From NCBI GenBank assembly GCA_017882855.1, contig JADGOR010000008.1, forward strand, positions 1-39,066: DNA of 39,066 nt. The letters are read 5' to 3'. The translations under genes and the position numbers were made by a program. The stretch comes from Cellulomonas sp. GTDB taxonomy: Bacteria; Actinomycetota; Actinomycetes; Actinomycetales; Cellulomonadaceae. Shown piece after piece: positions 1-8,417 of this stretch. Each line of letters begins with the position of its first letter. The stretch's first letter is position 1. The notes under the pieces are model-generated. The model made no database searches, was not told the DNA's origin, and saw nothing but the letters and a program-made list of their open reading frames with translations.

Positions 1-279
1 GCCGACCTCGCCCTGCCGATCGAGGACCTGCAGCTGACGATCCGGTCGTACAACTGCCTGAAGCGCGAGGGCATCCACACGGTGGGTGAGCTCGTGGCAC
101 GCAGCGAGGCGGATCTGTTGGACATCCGGAACTTCGGCGCGAAGTCGATCACCGAGGTCAAGGAGAAGCTTGCTGAGCTCGGTCTGTTCCTCAAGGACAG
201 CCCGCTGGACTTCGACCCGTCCACGTCGGACTACTACGACGGCGACGAGGGCGACCTCACCGAGGACGAGCAGTACTGA
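1..279 (+). CDS. rpoA: RNA polymerase alpha subunit, C-terminal end (partial)
   Basis: The reading frame is open from base 1 and ends at TGA 277-279, giving the last 92 residues of the alpha subunit. This part is the alpha C-terminal domain that contacts UP elements and activators. Visible signatures are the segment [20 protein letters not shown] and, further on, [19 protein letters not shown], both typical of alpha-CTD helix-hairpin-helix folds. The protein ends in an acidic tail rich in Asp, Glu and Tyr, common in actinobacteria. The start lies outside the window. rplQ follows 68 bp downstream, the standard bacterial order. Confidence 0.97.
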   Translation, partial: ADLALPIEDLQLTIRSYNCLKREGIHTVGELVARSEADLLDIRNFGAKSITEVKEKLAELGLFLKDSPLDFDPSTSDYYDGDEGDLTEDEQY

Positions 280-347
280 CGCCGGGTGAGTGCGTGGGCC
301 TGAGTGGCGCGCGCACCCACGAAACGAGAACTTGAGGAGTAAGAACC

Positions 348-947
348 ATGCCTACACCCACCAAGGGTCCGCGGCTCGGTGGCGGCCCGGCGCACGAGCG
401 GCTCATCCTGGCCAACCTCGCGACGAACCTGTTCGAGCACAAGCGCATCACCACGACCGAGGCGAAGGCCAAGCGGGTCCGCCCGCTTGCCGAGCGTCTG
501 ATCACCTTCGCCAAGCGCGGTGACCTGGCGTCGCGCCGTCGCGCACTCACTGTCGTGCGCGACAAGGGGATCGTGCACGTGCTCTTCACCGAGATCGGCC
601 CGGCGATGGCCGAGCGCCACGGGGGCTACACCCGGATCACGAAGATCGGCCCGCGCAAGGGCGACAACGCCCCGATGGCCGTCATCGAGCTCATCCTCGA
701 GCCGGTGAGCCCCAAGCAGGCCACCGTTCGCGAGGCCGAGAAGGCCACCAAGAAGGCCGCAACCAAGCCCGCGAAGGCACCGGCCGCCAAGGTCGAGCCT
801 GCCAAGGTCGAGCCTGCCAAGGTTGAGCCTGCCAAGATTGAGCCTGCCAAGGTCGAGGAGGTCGCGGTCGAGGAGGTTGTCGACGACGCTGCGGTTGTCG
901 CACCGACCGACGAGGACGCGAAGGCCGACGAGGCCGAGCAGGCCTGA
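348..947 (+). CDS. rplQ: 50S ribosomal protein L17
   Basis: L17 sits at the exit of the peptide tunnel on the large subunit. Residues 1-120 match the family ([20 protein letters not shown], then [20 protein letters not shown] and later [19 protein letters not shown]). The ATG start has a good ribosome binding site (GAGGAG) about 10 bases upstream. The protein is 199 residues against about 120 in Escherichia coli; the extra C-terminal 80 residues are a low-complexity tail, first Lys/Ala-rich with a five-residue repeat (AKVEP), then acidic. Such tails occur in actinobacterial L17 and are probably disordered. It is co-transcribed with rpoA and followed by a strong hairpin. Confidence 0.97.
   Translation: MPTPTKGPRLGGGPAHERLILANLATNLFEHKRITTTEAKAKRVRPLAERLITFAKRGDLASRRRALTVVRDKGIVHVLFTEIGPAMAERHGGYTRITKIGPRKGDNAPMAVIELILEPVSPKQATVREAEKATKKAATKPAKAPAAKVEPAKVEPAKVEPAKIEPAKVEEVAVEEVVDDAAVVAPTDEDAKADEAEQA
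786..857 (+). repeat. 15-bp tandem repeat in the rplQ tail
   Basis: Four full copies of a 15-bp unit (GCCAAGGTCGAGCCT with one or two changes) start at 786, 801, 816 and 831, and a partial fifth starts at 846. They encode [24 protein letters not shown]. The unit is a multiple of three, so copy-number change by slippage would keep the frame. Confidence 0.9.
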
Positions 948-973
948 CCGGCAGACAGTCCTTCCAAGCGATG

Positions 974-1009
974 AGGGGTGGCCCCGGGCAGATGCCCGGG
1001 GCCACCCCT
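974..1009 (+). terminator. Hairpin terminator after rplQ
   Basis: A perfect 16-bp stem (974-989 with 994-1009) closes a four-base loop (AGAT). It lies 27 bp after the rplQ stop. Only two T residues follow, so it lacks a U tract, as is common for actinobacterial terminators. It probably ends the rpoA-rplQ transcript. Confidence 0.8.
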
Positions 1010-1129
1010 TCGTCGTCGGTGCGGGGCGATGGTCCTGGAACGGTCCGAGAGAGCCTTCAGCCGCGCCCACCCGACACACGCGGTGCTGATCGGCGCGCAG
1101 TGCGGTCGCGACCTGGGCATAGTGGGGTC

Positions 1130-2770
1130 GTGGACGGACCCGCCGAGCTGACACCAGTGGTGCTGATCCACGGCATCAGGGTCACCTCGGCGATGTGGCG
1201 CTATCAGCAGGATGCGCTGGCCGCGACCGGACGAGCCGCGATCGCGATCGACCTGCCCGGCCACGGGGCACGCAGCGACGAACCGTTCACGATCGATGGC
1301 GCCATGGCGGTGGTCCGGGAAGCCGTCGAGGGGTTGGGCGCGAAGGCTGTCGTCGTCGGACTCTCCCTCGGTGGCTTCATCGCGATCACGTATGCGGCGC
1401 GCTTCCCCGACACCGTGGCGGGGGTGGTCGCCGCGGACTGCTCGGCCGAGCCGGTCGGCATCGCCGCCCTGAGCTTCGAGATCGTGGCGGGTGCGATCGG
1501 CCGTCTCCCGGACCACGGCGAGCGGCTCAACCACCTCATGCTCGACCGCTTCCTGCCCGACGAGGGCGCTCGCGACATCGCCGCCGGCGGGTTCTCCCCG
1601 CTCGTCGTCGCGGATGTCGTGTCCGAGCTCCGTGCTACGGATCCGTGCGCGGACCTGGCGAGCCTGCGGGTGCCGGTCTGGATCGTGAACGGCGAGTGGG
1701 ACCAGTTCCGGCTCCAGGAGCGCAAGTTCGTCCGCTCGTGCGCGGACGGTCGGCTGGTGATCATCCACCGAGCCGGGCACCTATCCAACCTGATGGCTCC
1801 GGTGGAGTTCACCCGGGTGCTGCTCGAGGTGCTGGACGACGTCGACGCACGCCGCACGGTCGAGGCGGGGGTCCGGGACCTGCCTGGCCCCATCGACGAC
1901 GCGCGTGCACCCGCGGTGCGCGTCCGGCTCGACCTCGGGTACGACGGCACGGGCTTCGCCGGCTGGGCGATCCAGCCAGGGCTACGCACCGTCCAAGGTG
2001 TGCTCGAGGAGACGCTCGCCACCGTGCTGCGCCTGCCCGAGCCGGCTCGACTGACCGTCGCGGGGCGAACGGACGCCGGTGTGCACGCGCGCGGTCAGGT
2101 CGCTCATCTCGAGGTGCCGCTCGACGCGTGGCTCGCGGTGGTCGGCCGGAGCGACGTCGACCCAGGTCGGGCTCTGGTCAGCCGGCTGGCCGGGGCCCTA
2201 CCGCGCGACGTCGTCGTGCACCGGGCGATGGTTGCACCGGACGGCTTCGACGCCCGGTTTGCCGCTCTTCACCGGCGGTACAGCTATCGCATCTCGGACC
2301 GGGTCGAGACCCGTGATCCGCTGCGCCGCCGCGACGTGGTGTGGCACCGTCGTGAGCTCGACGAGGTCGCCATGGCCGGCGCGGCGGAACGGCTCTTGGG
2401 CGAGCGCGACTTCGCGGCGTTCTGTCGCGCCCGCGAGGGTGCCAGCACCATCCGGGCGCTTCAGGTCTTCTCGTGGGCGCGTCCGTCCGAGGGGCCGGAC
2501 ACGGGGTTGGTCGTCGCCGTCGTGCAAGCCGACGCGTTCTGCCACTCGATGGTGCGTGCGCTGGTCGGCGCGTGTATCGCGGTGGGGGAGGGCCGACGAC
2601 GCCCGGACTGGCCGGCGGCCGTGCTCGCGGGCGGGCTGCGGGACCCCGGCAGCACGGTCGCGCCGGCGCACGGCCTCAGCCTCGATGAGGTGGCCTATCC
2701 CGCGGCTGAGGCACTGGCGGCGCGAGCGAAGCAGACCCGGGCGAAGCGAGAGCTCACTCGTCGTCCTTGA
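1130..2770 (+). CDS. truA: Alpha/beta hydrolase fused to tRNA pseudouridine synthase TruA
   Basis: One uninterrupted frame encodes two enzymes. Residues about 10-240 are an alpha/beta hydrolase: oxyanion loop LIHGIR, DLPGHG, nucleophile elbow GLSLGG (Ser79), acid in GEWDQF (Asp191) and His217 in RAGHLSNL, so the triad looks complete. After a linker of about 25 residues, residues about 264-546 are TruA, which makes pseudouridine at positions 38-40 of tRNA anticodon arms; its catalytic Asp315 is in GRTDAGVHA. The GTG at 1130 fits the start of the hydrolase fold; the frame is open further upstream, but that part overlaps the rplQ terminator. An in-frame GTG at 1916, directly before the TruA core, could serve as an internal start, so separate TruA may also be made. 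truA after rplQ is the usual order. The tail overlaps the convergent gene by 17 bp. Confidence 0.88.
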   Translation: MDGPAELTPVVLIHGIRVTSAMWRYQQDALAATGRAAIAIDLPGHGARSDEPFTIDGAMAVVREAVEGLGAKAVVVGLSLGGFIAITYAARFPDTVAGVVAADCSAEPVGIAALSFEIVAGAIGRLPDHGERLNHLMLDRFLPDEGARDIAAGGFSPLVVADVVSELRATDPCADLASLRVPVWIVNGEWDQFRLQERKFVRSCADGRLVIIHRAGHLSNLMAPVEFTRVLLEVLDDVDARRTVEAGVRDLPGPIDDARAPAVRVRLDLGYDGTGFAGWAIQPGLRTVQGVLEETLATVLRLPEPARLTVAGRTDAGVHARGQVAHLEVPLDAWLAVVGRSDVDPGRALVSRLAGALPRDVVVHRAMVAPDGFDARFAALHRRYSYRISDRVETRDPLRRRDVVWHRRELDEVAMAGAAERLLGERDFAAFCRAREGASTIRALQVFSWARPSEGPDTGLVVAVVQADAFCHSMVRALVGACIAVGEGRRRPDWPAAVLAGGLRDPGSTVAPAHGLSLDEVAYPAAEALAARAKQTRAKRELTRRP

Positions 2771-3221
2771 GGCCCCACTCGAGCTGTTCGTCGGCGTTGT
2801 CGGCGGGGTCCTCGCGCGGGTCGGACTCATCGAGCAGGTGCATCGCGGCCTCCTCGGCGCTGGCCGCACCGCCCGCTATCCCGAGGTCGGATGCGTAGAC
2901 GTCCTGGCTCGCGCCGGTCTCCTCGACCGGTGCGAGGAGTCGGCCCGTCCGGTCCGCTTCGCGGGAGTCGCGCCCGGGAAGCTCCGACTCCTCCGGCTCT
3001 TCCTCGGACAGTCGCAGGTCGAGCGGCTCACCGAGCTCCTCCTCGAGCGCGGTCTCGCCCCAATGGTTCTGTCGCGGTCGTTCGGGCGGCGAGTAGCCCT
3101 CGTCCAGAACGTCCTCGAGGCCTCGGTCGAGCAGCGTGTCCTCCAGCGGCAACTGGTCCGAGTCACCGTCGGAGTCCCACTCGTTCTGTCCACCCGGGAG
3201 GATGGCGTCGTCACTGCCCAT
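2754..3221 (-). CDS. DUF5709 family protein
   Basis: This 155-residue, strongly acidic protein has the hallmark segment LEDTLLDRGLEDVLDEGYSP followed by PPERP, a WGET motif, and LDLRLSEEEPE, all features of actinobacterial DUF5709 proteins. RTGRLLAPVEE and the C-terminal DVYASDLGIAGGAASAEEAA segment also fit. No membrane segment or signal peptide is seen; function is unknown. The ATG at 3221 is the first good start. The gene is convergent with the hydrolase-TruA gene and their 3' ends overlap by 17 bp. Confidence 0.85.
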   Translation of the reverse strand: MGSDDAILPGGQNEWDSDGDSDQLPLEDTLLDRGLEDVLDEGYSPPERPRQNHWGETALEEELGEPLDLRLSEEEPEESELPGRDSREADRTGRLLAPVEETGASQDVYASDLGIAGGAASAEEAAMHLLDESDPREDPADNADEQLEWGLKDDE

Positions 3222-3328
3222 AGGCTCACGGTGTCACCGCTCGGCGGCCCATGCACGTCGAACACGCCCAGGCTGAGCCTGACGGGTGATGAGCGCACTG
3301 ATGGGGGCTATCGGCGGTGAGGGCGGTT

Positions 3329-3358
3329 TTGACCCCCCGGCGCGTGTGCGGGTATCGT
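3329..3358 (+). promoter_or_regulatory. Promoter of rplM-rpsI
   Basis: TTGACC (3329-3334) and TATCGT (3353-3358) are separated by 18 bp, a good match to a housekeeping sigma promoter. Transcription would start near 3365, leaving a leader of about 140 nt before rplM. Confidence 0.65.
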
Positions 3359-3438
3359 GGCAGGTCGTTGTGCGTTCACACGGCGGCCGGTGATCCCACT
3401 CGCCAGGCCACGCGGTTGATGCGCAGAGACGACCTCCT

Positions 3439-3465
3439 CGGTGATCGGCACCAGGCCGATTGCCG
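3439..3465 (+). promoter_or_regulatory. Hairpin in the rplM leader
   Basis: An 11-bp stem (3439-3449 with 3455-3465, two G-U pairs) closes the loop ACCAG. It lies 40 bp before the L13 start codon and has no U tract, so it is not a plain terminator. It could be a binding site for L13 autoregulation; this is inference. Confidence 0.4.
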
Positions 3466-3505
3466 TACTGACCACATCAGTGACACGAAACGAAGGCTGA
3501 CCACC

Positions 3506-3949
3506 GTGCGCACGTACACCCCGAGGCCGGGCGACATCGAGCGGAACTGGTACGTCATCGACGCTACCGACGTCGTTCTCGGCCGCTTGGCGAGCCACGT
3601 GGCGATCCTGCTGCGCGGCAAGCACAAGGCCACATTCGCCCCGCACGTCGACGGCGGTGACTTCGTCATCGTCATCAACGCCGCCAAGGTCGCCCTGACG
3701 GGCAACAAGCGCGAGCAGAAGCTGGCATACCGCCACTCCGGTTACCCGGGCGGCCTCCGAGCGGTGACGTACGGCGACCTCCTCGCCACGCGCCCCGAGC
3801 GGGCCGTCGAGAAGGCCGTGCGTGGCATGCTGCCGAAGAACTCCCTGTCGAACACCCAGATGAGCAAGCTCAAGGTGTACGCCGGCGCGGAGCACCCGCA
3901 CGCTGCGCAGCAACCGCAGCCGTTCGAGATCACCCAGGTCGCCCAGTAG
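3506..3949 (+). CDS. rplM: 50S ribosomal protein L13
   Basis: L13 is an early-assembly protein of the large subunit. From the GTG at 3506 the product is 147 residues, the usual length. Family motifs include [18 protein letters not shown], then [32 protein letters not shown], and YRHSGYPGG. The frame is open further upstream, but a GAAGG ribosome binding site nine bases before this GTG and the family alignment fix the start. rpsI follows in the same transcript, the conserved L13-S9 pair. Confidence 0.96.
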   Translation: MRTYTPRPGDIERNWYVIDATDVVLGRLASHVAILLRGKHKATFAPHVDGGDFVIVINAAKVALTGNKREQKLAYRHSGYPGGLRAVTYGDLLATRPERAVEKAVRGMLPKNSLSNTQMSKLKVYAGAEHPHAAQQPQPFEITQVAQ

Positions 3950-3996
3950 GCATCCGCCTCACTCGGGACGACATCACCATGGACGCGAGGACCGCA

Positions 3997-4485
3997 GTGG
4001 CAGAGACCACGGTCGACATCGACCTTGAGGGCGAGAACACGCCCAGCACGTTCACCTCCGAGTCCGCCGTTCCGACGGGGCGCGGGCAGAGCATCACCGC
4101 TCCCGGCGCCGCGCTCGGCCGCCGCAAGGAGGCAGTGGCACGGGTCCGGCTGATCCCAGGCAGCGGGACGTGGAAGATCAACGGGCGCACGCTCGAGCAC
4201 TACTTCCCGAACAAGGTGCACCAACAGCTCGTCAACAGCCCGCTCAAGCTCGTGGACGTCGAGGGTCGTTTCGACGTCATCGCGCGCATCAACGGTGGCG
4301 GCCCGTCGGGTCAGGCCGGAGCACTGCGCCTCGGCATCGCCCGTGCACTCAACGGGATCGACACCGAGGCCAACCGCGCAGCGCTCAAGAAGGCCGGGTT
4401 CCTGACTCGGGACGCTCGCGTCGTCGAGCGCAAGAAGGCCGGACTCAAGAAGGCCCGCAAGGCTCCGCAGTACTCCAAGCGCTGA
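3997..4485 (+). CDS. rpsI: 30S ribosomal protein S9
   Basis: S9 contacts the P-site tRNA through its C-terminal tail, here ending [12 protein letters not shown], the canonical end. The core starts at [17 protein letters not shown] and includes [15 protein letters not shown] and [20 protein letters not shown]. The first 45 residues are an actinobacterial acidic N-terminal extension. The GTG at 3997 is preferred because GAGG ends six bases before it; an in-frame ATG at 3979 would add six residues. Product length is 162 residues. Confidence 0.95.
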   Translation: MAETTVDIDLEGENTPSTFTSESAVPTGRGQSITAPGAALGRRKEAVARVRLIPGSGTWKINGRTLEHYFPNKVHQQLVNSPLKLVDVEGRFDVIARINGGGPSGQAGALRLGIARALNGIDTEANRAALKKAGFLTRDARVVERKKAGLKKARKAPQYSKR

Positions 4486-4501
4486 TCGTGCGTTCGCGCT
4501 G

Positions 4502-4541
4502 AGCGACGGCCTCGGTGGTTTCGACCACCGAGGCCGTCGCT
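4502..4541 (+). terminator. Hairpin terminator after rpsI with TTCG loop
   Basis: A perfect 18-bp stem (4502-4519 with 4524-4541) is closed by the extra-stable tetraloop TTCG (4520-4523). It begins 17 bp after the rpsI stop and has no T run after it. It likely ends the rplM-rpsI transcript before glmM. Confidence 0.85.
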
Positions 4542-4591
4542 GCGTCGTACCGTCAGGGGCATGGCCGTGCGAGAAGTCAGGGAGGACATCG

Positions 4592-5941
4592 ATGGCTCGA
4601 CTCTTCGGGACCGACGGCGTTCGAGGCCGCGCAAACCGTGACGTGACCGCGGAGCTCGCCCTTGACCTCTCGGCGGCTGCGGCGCACGTGCTGGCGGCCT
4701 CGGGTGCCTTCGCGGGCCATCGGCCGCGGGCGGTCGTGGGGCGTGACCCACGCATCTCGGGCGACTTCCTCTCGGCCGCTGTCTGCGCGGGACTGGCCTC
4801 GTCAGGCGTGGACGTGATCGACGTCGGGGTGCTGCCGACGCCGGGCGTTGCTCACTTGACCGCCACGCTCGACGTCGATCTCGGTGTGGTGCTCTCCGCG
4901 TCGCACAACCCGATGCCCGACAACGGGATCAAGTTCTTCTCGCGCGGTGGGCACAAGCTCCCGGACGAGGTCGAGGACGCGATCGAGAGCCGGCTGGGCG
5001 AGACGTGGGACCGGCCGACGGGCGCCGACGTGGGGCGCATCTCGATCGACACCGGTGCGGCCGGCGACGCCTACGTGGAGCACCTGATCAACTCCGTTCC
5101 GCACTCGCTGGCCGGGCTTCGGATCGCGGTCGACTGCGCGAACGGCGCCGCGAGCGAGGTCGGCCCGGTTGCCCTGCGAGGCGCAGGAGCCGAGGTCATC
5201 GTGATCAACGCGGCGCCCGACGGGCGGAACATCAACGAGGGCTGCGGATCGACGCACCCAGAGGTCCTGCAGGCAGCCGTCGTGGCGGCCGGCGCCGACC
5301 TCGGGGTTGCGTTCGACGGCGATGCCGACCGTTGCCTCGCGGTCGACCACGCCGGGGCGCTCGTCGACGGGGACCAGATCATGGGAGTGCTGGCTCTCGC
5401 CATGCGTGCTCGCGGCACCCTGGCGGCCGACACCCTCGTGACGACCGTGATGAGCAACCTCGGCCTGAGGCTCGCGATGAGAGCGGCCGGCATCGTCACG
5501 GTCGAGACAGCGGTCGGTGACCGATACGTGCTCGAGGAGATGCGCGGGAACGGCTATTCGCTCGGCGGCGAGCAGTCCGGGCACGTGATCATGAGCAAGT
5601 TCTCGACGACCGGCGACGGGGTGCTGACCGCACTGCACCTCGCCGCTGAGGTCGCGGCGTCCGGCCGGCGGCTCGCGGACCTGGCCGGAACCGTGCAGCG
5701 GCTCCCGCAGGTGCTGGTGAACGTACCCGGGGTGGACCGGAGCCGGACGGCATCGGACGACGGCGTCCGCGCGGCCGTGGCGCGGGCCGAGGCCGAACTG
5801 GGGGAGACCGGGCGGGTGCTGCTCCGCCCGTCGGGCACCGAGCCTCTGGTCCGGGTCATGGTCGAGGCGTCGACGCCGACGCTCGCCCGGCAGGTCGCGG
5901 ACTCTCTCGCCGACGTGGTGCGGGAGCGGCTGAGCCTGTGA
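4592..5941 (+). CDS. glmM: Phosphoglucosamine mutase
   Basis: GlmM converts glucosamine-6-phosphate to glucosamine-1-phosphate on the way to UDP-GlcNAc for peptidoglycan. The 449-residue product has the start [12 protein letters not shown], the phosphoserine loop SASHNP (Ser104), the magnesium loop DGDADR, the sugar loop GEQSGH and the phosphate loop [12 protein letters not shown], so all four active-site loops are intact. GGGAGGA lies just upstream of the ATG. It overlaps def by four bases (GTGA). The next enzyme-pathway partner, glmS, is 2.5 kb downstream. Confidence 0.97.
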   Translation: MARLFGTDGVRGRANRDVTAELALDLSAAAAHVLAASGAFAGHRPRAVVGRDPRISGDFLSAAVCAGLASSGVDVIDVGVLPTPGVAHLTATLDVDLGVVLSASHNPMPDNGIKFFSRGGHKLPDEVEDAIESRLGETWDRPTGADVGRISIDTGAAGDAYVEHLINSVPHSLAGLRIAVDCANGAASEVGPVALRGAGAEVIVINAAPDGRNINEGCGSTHPEVLQAAVVAAGADLGVAFDGDADRCLAVDHAGALVDGDQIMGVLALAMRARGTLAADTLVTTVMSNLGLRLAMRAAGIVTVETAVGDRYVLEEMRGNGYSLGGEQSGHVIMSKFSTTGDGVLTALHLAAEVAASGRRLADLAGTVQRLPQVLVNVPGVDRSRTASDDGVRAAVARAEAELGETGRVLLRPSGTEPLVRVMVEASTPTLARQVADSLADVVRERLSL

Positions 5942-6570
5942 CGGCATCCGTTCGGGACCAGGTCGAGAGTCTGGTGCTGACCGGCGCGCCCGTGCCGATC
6001 GTCCAGGCCGGGCACCCGGTGCTGCGCGCCGTCGCGGAACCCTACGTCGGCCAGCTCGGTGAAGAGCTCCTGGACGCGCTCATCGAGACGATGCGGGTGA
6101 CCATGCGGGCGGCGCCGGGGGTTGGCCTGGCGGCGCCGCAGATCGGGATCGCGCTGGCGATCGCCGTCGCGGCGGACGCGGGCACCGCGACGGCCGAGGG
6201 CGACGACGCGCGCGAGCGGACCCCGCTGGCGTTCCGAGCCCTGATCAATCCCAGCTACGAGCTGCTCGGGACGGAGCGGCGCAGCTTCTACGAGGGCTGC
6301 CTCAGCGTGGACGGCTGGCAGGCCGTCGTCGCGCGGCACCGGACGGTCCGGCTCCGATGCCTGGACGTCCGAGGCCACGCGGTGGACGAGGTCCTGACCG
6401 GATGGCCGGCCCGGATCATCCAGCACGAGACGGATCACCTCACCGGCCGGCTCTACCTCGACCGCGCCGAGCTGCGCTCGCTCACCTCCGTGGGCAACCT
6501 GGTCGAGTACTGGGCCGGCGAGGGCGCGCCGCTCGCCGCCTCGCGCACGCTGGGCTTCCCGCTCGCCTAG
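5938..6570 (+). CDS. def: Peptide deformylase
   Basis: Removes the formyl group from nascent N-terminal methionine. All three family motifs are present in order: [10 protein letters not shown] (61-70), EGCLSV with metal ligand Cys121, and QHETDH with His163, Glu164 and His167. The product is 210 residues; an insertion of about 15 residues with Ala/Asp follows the first motif. The GTG start overlaps the glmM stop (GTGA), so translation is probably coupled. Confidence 0.95.
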   Translation: MTASVRDQVESLVLTGAPVPIVQAGHPVLRAVAEPYVGQLGEELLDALIETMRVTMRAAPGVGLAAPQIGIALAIAVAADAGTATAEGDDARERTPLAFRALINPSYELLGTERRSFYEGCLSVDGWQAVVARHRTVRLRCLDVRGHAVDEVLTGWPARIIQHETDHLTGRLYLDRAELRSLTSVGNLVEYWAGEGAPLAASRTLGFPLA

Positions 6571-6715
6571 GGTCGTCCCGGGCCCTCGCGAGCGCTGGCG
6601 GGGGATCGACCGGTGCGCGATGGTGACGGCGCTGCGCTCGGCCCTTACGCTGGTGCGCGGCCCGGCTGGTGCGGCCCACGGCACCGGCCGCGCGACTCGA
6701 TGGGATGGGTGACGC

Positions 6716-7363
6716 GTGTTTGCAGGCTTGGATGGTCTCGGGAGCGCGATGGAATCGTGGATCCTGGCTCTCAGTGCCTCCCCGTGGGTCTACCCCGCGC
6801 TGACCGGGTTCGCGATCATCGACGGCTTCTTCCCACCGATCCCCTCGGAGTCGGCGTTGATCGCTCTCGCCGCGCAGGCGAAGACCAGCGGAGCTCCCAA
6901 CCTGTTCCTGTTGATCCTGTTCGGTGCGGTGGGCGCGTGGTGCGGTGACCAGATCGCGTACCAGATCGGCTCCATGGCCAATCCCCGCACCCTGCGGATC
7001 ATGCGCGGCGAGCGAGCCCAGAAGGCGCTGGACTGGGCGGAGCACGCGCTCGAGCACCGCGGGCCGGCCTTCATCATCGCGGCGCGCTACGTGCCCATCG
7101 GCCGCGTCGCGGTGAACGTGACCGCCGGCGGCGTGCACTACCCGCGCCGGCTGTTCATGCTTCTCGCTGCGATCGCCGCGGCCACCTGGGCGATCTACTC
7201 GGCCGTCATCGGCATCGCGGCCGGAATCGTGCTGCACGACAAGCCGATGCTCGCCATCGTCGTCGGCGTCGTCGGAGGCCTTCTGATCGGGACCTTGATG
7301 GAGAAGGTGATGAGCGCGAGGTCGCGGCGCAAGGTGGCCGCGATGATCGCGTCCGAGGACTGA
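6716..7363 (+). CDS. DedA family membrane protein
   Basis: This 215-residue integral membrane protein has the DedA signature near the N-terminus (FAIIDGFFPPIPSESALI) and the later motif with conserved Arg residues, FIIAARYVPIGRVAVNVTAGG. Hydrophobic segments lie at about 22-45, 60-80, 140-165 and 172-195. DedA proteins are linked to lipid (undecaprenyl phosphate or phospholipid) translocation and membrane homeostasis; which lipid is handled here cannot be told. The GTG at 6716 is one start; an ATG at 6749, preceded by GGGAG, would remove 11 residues. A weak -10 box (TACGCT, 6646-6651) lies upstream. It is convergent with coaA, 21 bp apart. Confidence 0.88.
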   Translation: MFAGLDGLGSAMESWILALSASPWVYPALTGFAIIDGFFPPIPSESALIALAAQAKTSGAPNLFLLILFGAVGAWCGDQIAYQIGSMANPRTLRIMRGERAQKALDWAEHALEHRGPAFIIAARYVPIGRVAVNVTAGGVHYPRRLFMLLAAIAAATWAIYSAVIGIAAGIVLHDKPMLAIVVGVVGGLLIGTLMEKVMSARSRRKVAAMIASED

Positions 7364-7384
7364 GGAGGGCCCAGCGGGGCAGTC

Positions 7385-8347
7385 TCAGAGCTTGCGCAAC
7401 CGGACCCGCTGCACGCTGTGGTCCTCGCCCTTGGTGAGCACGAGCGTTGCGCGGCTCCGCGTCGGCAGGATGTTCTGCTGCAGGTTCGGCGCGTTGATCG
7501 AGTCCCAGATCTGACCGGCGAGGTCGGTCGCCTGTCCGTCGGTGAGATCGGCGTAGCGGTGGAAATACGACTCCGGGTACCAGAACGCGGTCTGCCGAAG
7601 CGCCAGGAAACGGTCGATGTACCACTGGCGGACGTCGGCGGTTCGCGCATCGACGTAGATCGAGAAGTCGAAGAAGTCACTGACCGTGAGGCTCGACCCG
7701 CTCTTGGCGCGAGGCCGTGCCGGGGCGAGCACGTTGAGCCCCTCCACGATGAGGACATCGGGCTTGCGCACCGTCACGTGCTCGCCGGGAACGACGTCGT
7801 AGGTCAAGTGCGAGTAGACGGGAGCCAGGACTTCTTCGCGCCCGGCCTTGACCTCGGAAACGAAGCGCAGCAGCGCGCGCCGGTCGTAGGACTCCGGGAA
7901 TCCCTTGCGCGCCAGCAGGCCGCGTCGCTCGAGCTCGGCGTTCGGGTACAGGAAGCCGTCCGTCGTGACCAGCTCGACGCGGGGGGTGTCCGGCCAGCGC
8001 GCGAGCAGCTCCCGGAGGATGCGCGCCGTCGTCGACTTCCCGACCGCCACTGATCCGGCGACGCCGATGACGAACGGGGTCCCGCCCACGTTCTCACGGA
8101 GGAAGGTCGACGAGGCCGCGTGCAGCCCATCGGTGGCGCCAACGTAAAGGTTGAGGAGTCGCGAGATCGGCCGGTAGACGGCATCGACCTCGGCCAGGTC
8201 GATCGGGTCGCCCAGCCCGCGCAGCCGCTCGACGTCCGCGTCGGTCAACGGTAGCGGGGTCGACTCCGAGAGCCGGCTCCAGGCCTCGCGGTCCAGCTCG
8301 ACGAACGGAGTCAGACCAGCGGTGCTGTCATCGGAGCGGGATGCCAC
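7385..8347 (-). CDS. coaA: Type I pantothenate kinase
   Basis: Phosphorylates pantothenate, the first and regulated step of coenzyme A synthesis. The P-loop [12 protein letters not shown] (95-106) and the segments [35 protein letters not shown] and VIVEGLNVL are typical of the prokaryotic type I enzyme. Starting at GTG 8347 the product is 320 residues, close to the Escherichia coli length. The frame is open to 8452, but that extension would cross the divergent glmS start and has no family match. A sequence CAGACT lies six bases before the start, so the mRNA may be leaderless. Confidence 0.94.
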   Translation of the reverse strand: MASRSDDSTAGLTPFVELDREAWSRLSESTPLPLTDADVERLRGLGDPIDLAEVDAVYRPISRLLNLYVGATDGLHAASSTFLRENVGGTPFVIGVAGSVAVGKSTTARILRELLARWPDTPRVELVTTDGFLYPNAELERRGLLARKGFPESYDRRALLRFVSEVKAGREEVLAPVYSHLTYDVVPGEHVTVRKPDVLIVEGLNVLAPARPRAKSGSSLTVSDFFDFSIYVDARTADVRQWYIDRFLALRQTAFWYPESYFHRYADLTDGQATDLAGQIWDSINAPNLQQNILPTRSRATLVLTKGEDHSVQRVRLRKL

Positions 8348-8405
8348 CGCACCAGTCTGCCCGAGGTGGGCCCCGGAGCCGAATGGGACCGCCCGGGCGC
8401 GCCAG

Positions 8406-8411
8406 TAGACT
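8406..8411 (+). promoter_or_regulatory. -10 box of a likely leaderless glmS promoter
   Basis: TAGACT ends six bases before the glmS ATG (8418), which places the expected transcription start at or beside the A of ATG. No ribosome binding site is visible. No convincing -35 box. Confidence 0.6.
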
Positions 8412-8417
8412 CGCGGC

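Noticed and set aside
3317-3505. 63-residue extension of L13
   Set aside because: It covers the promoter and leader; L13 of normal length starts at GTG 3506 with a ribosome binding site.
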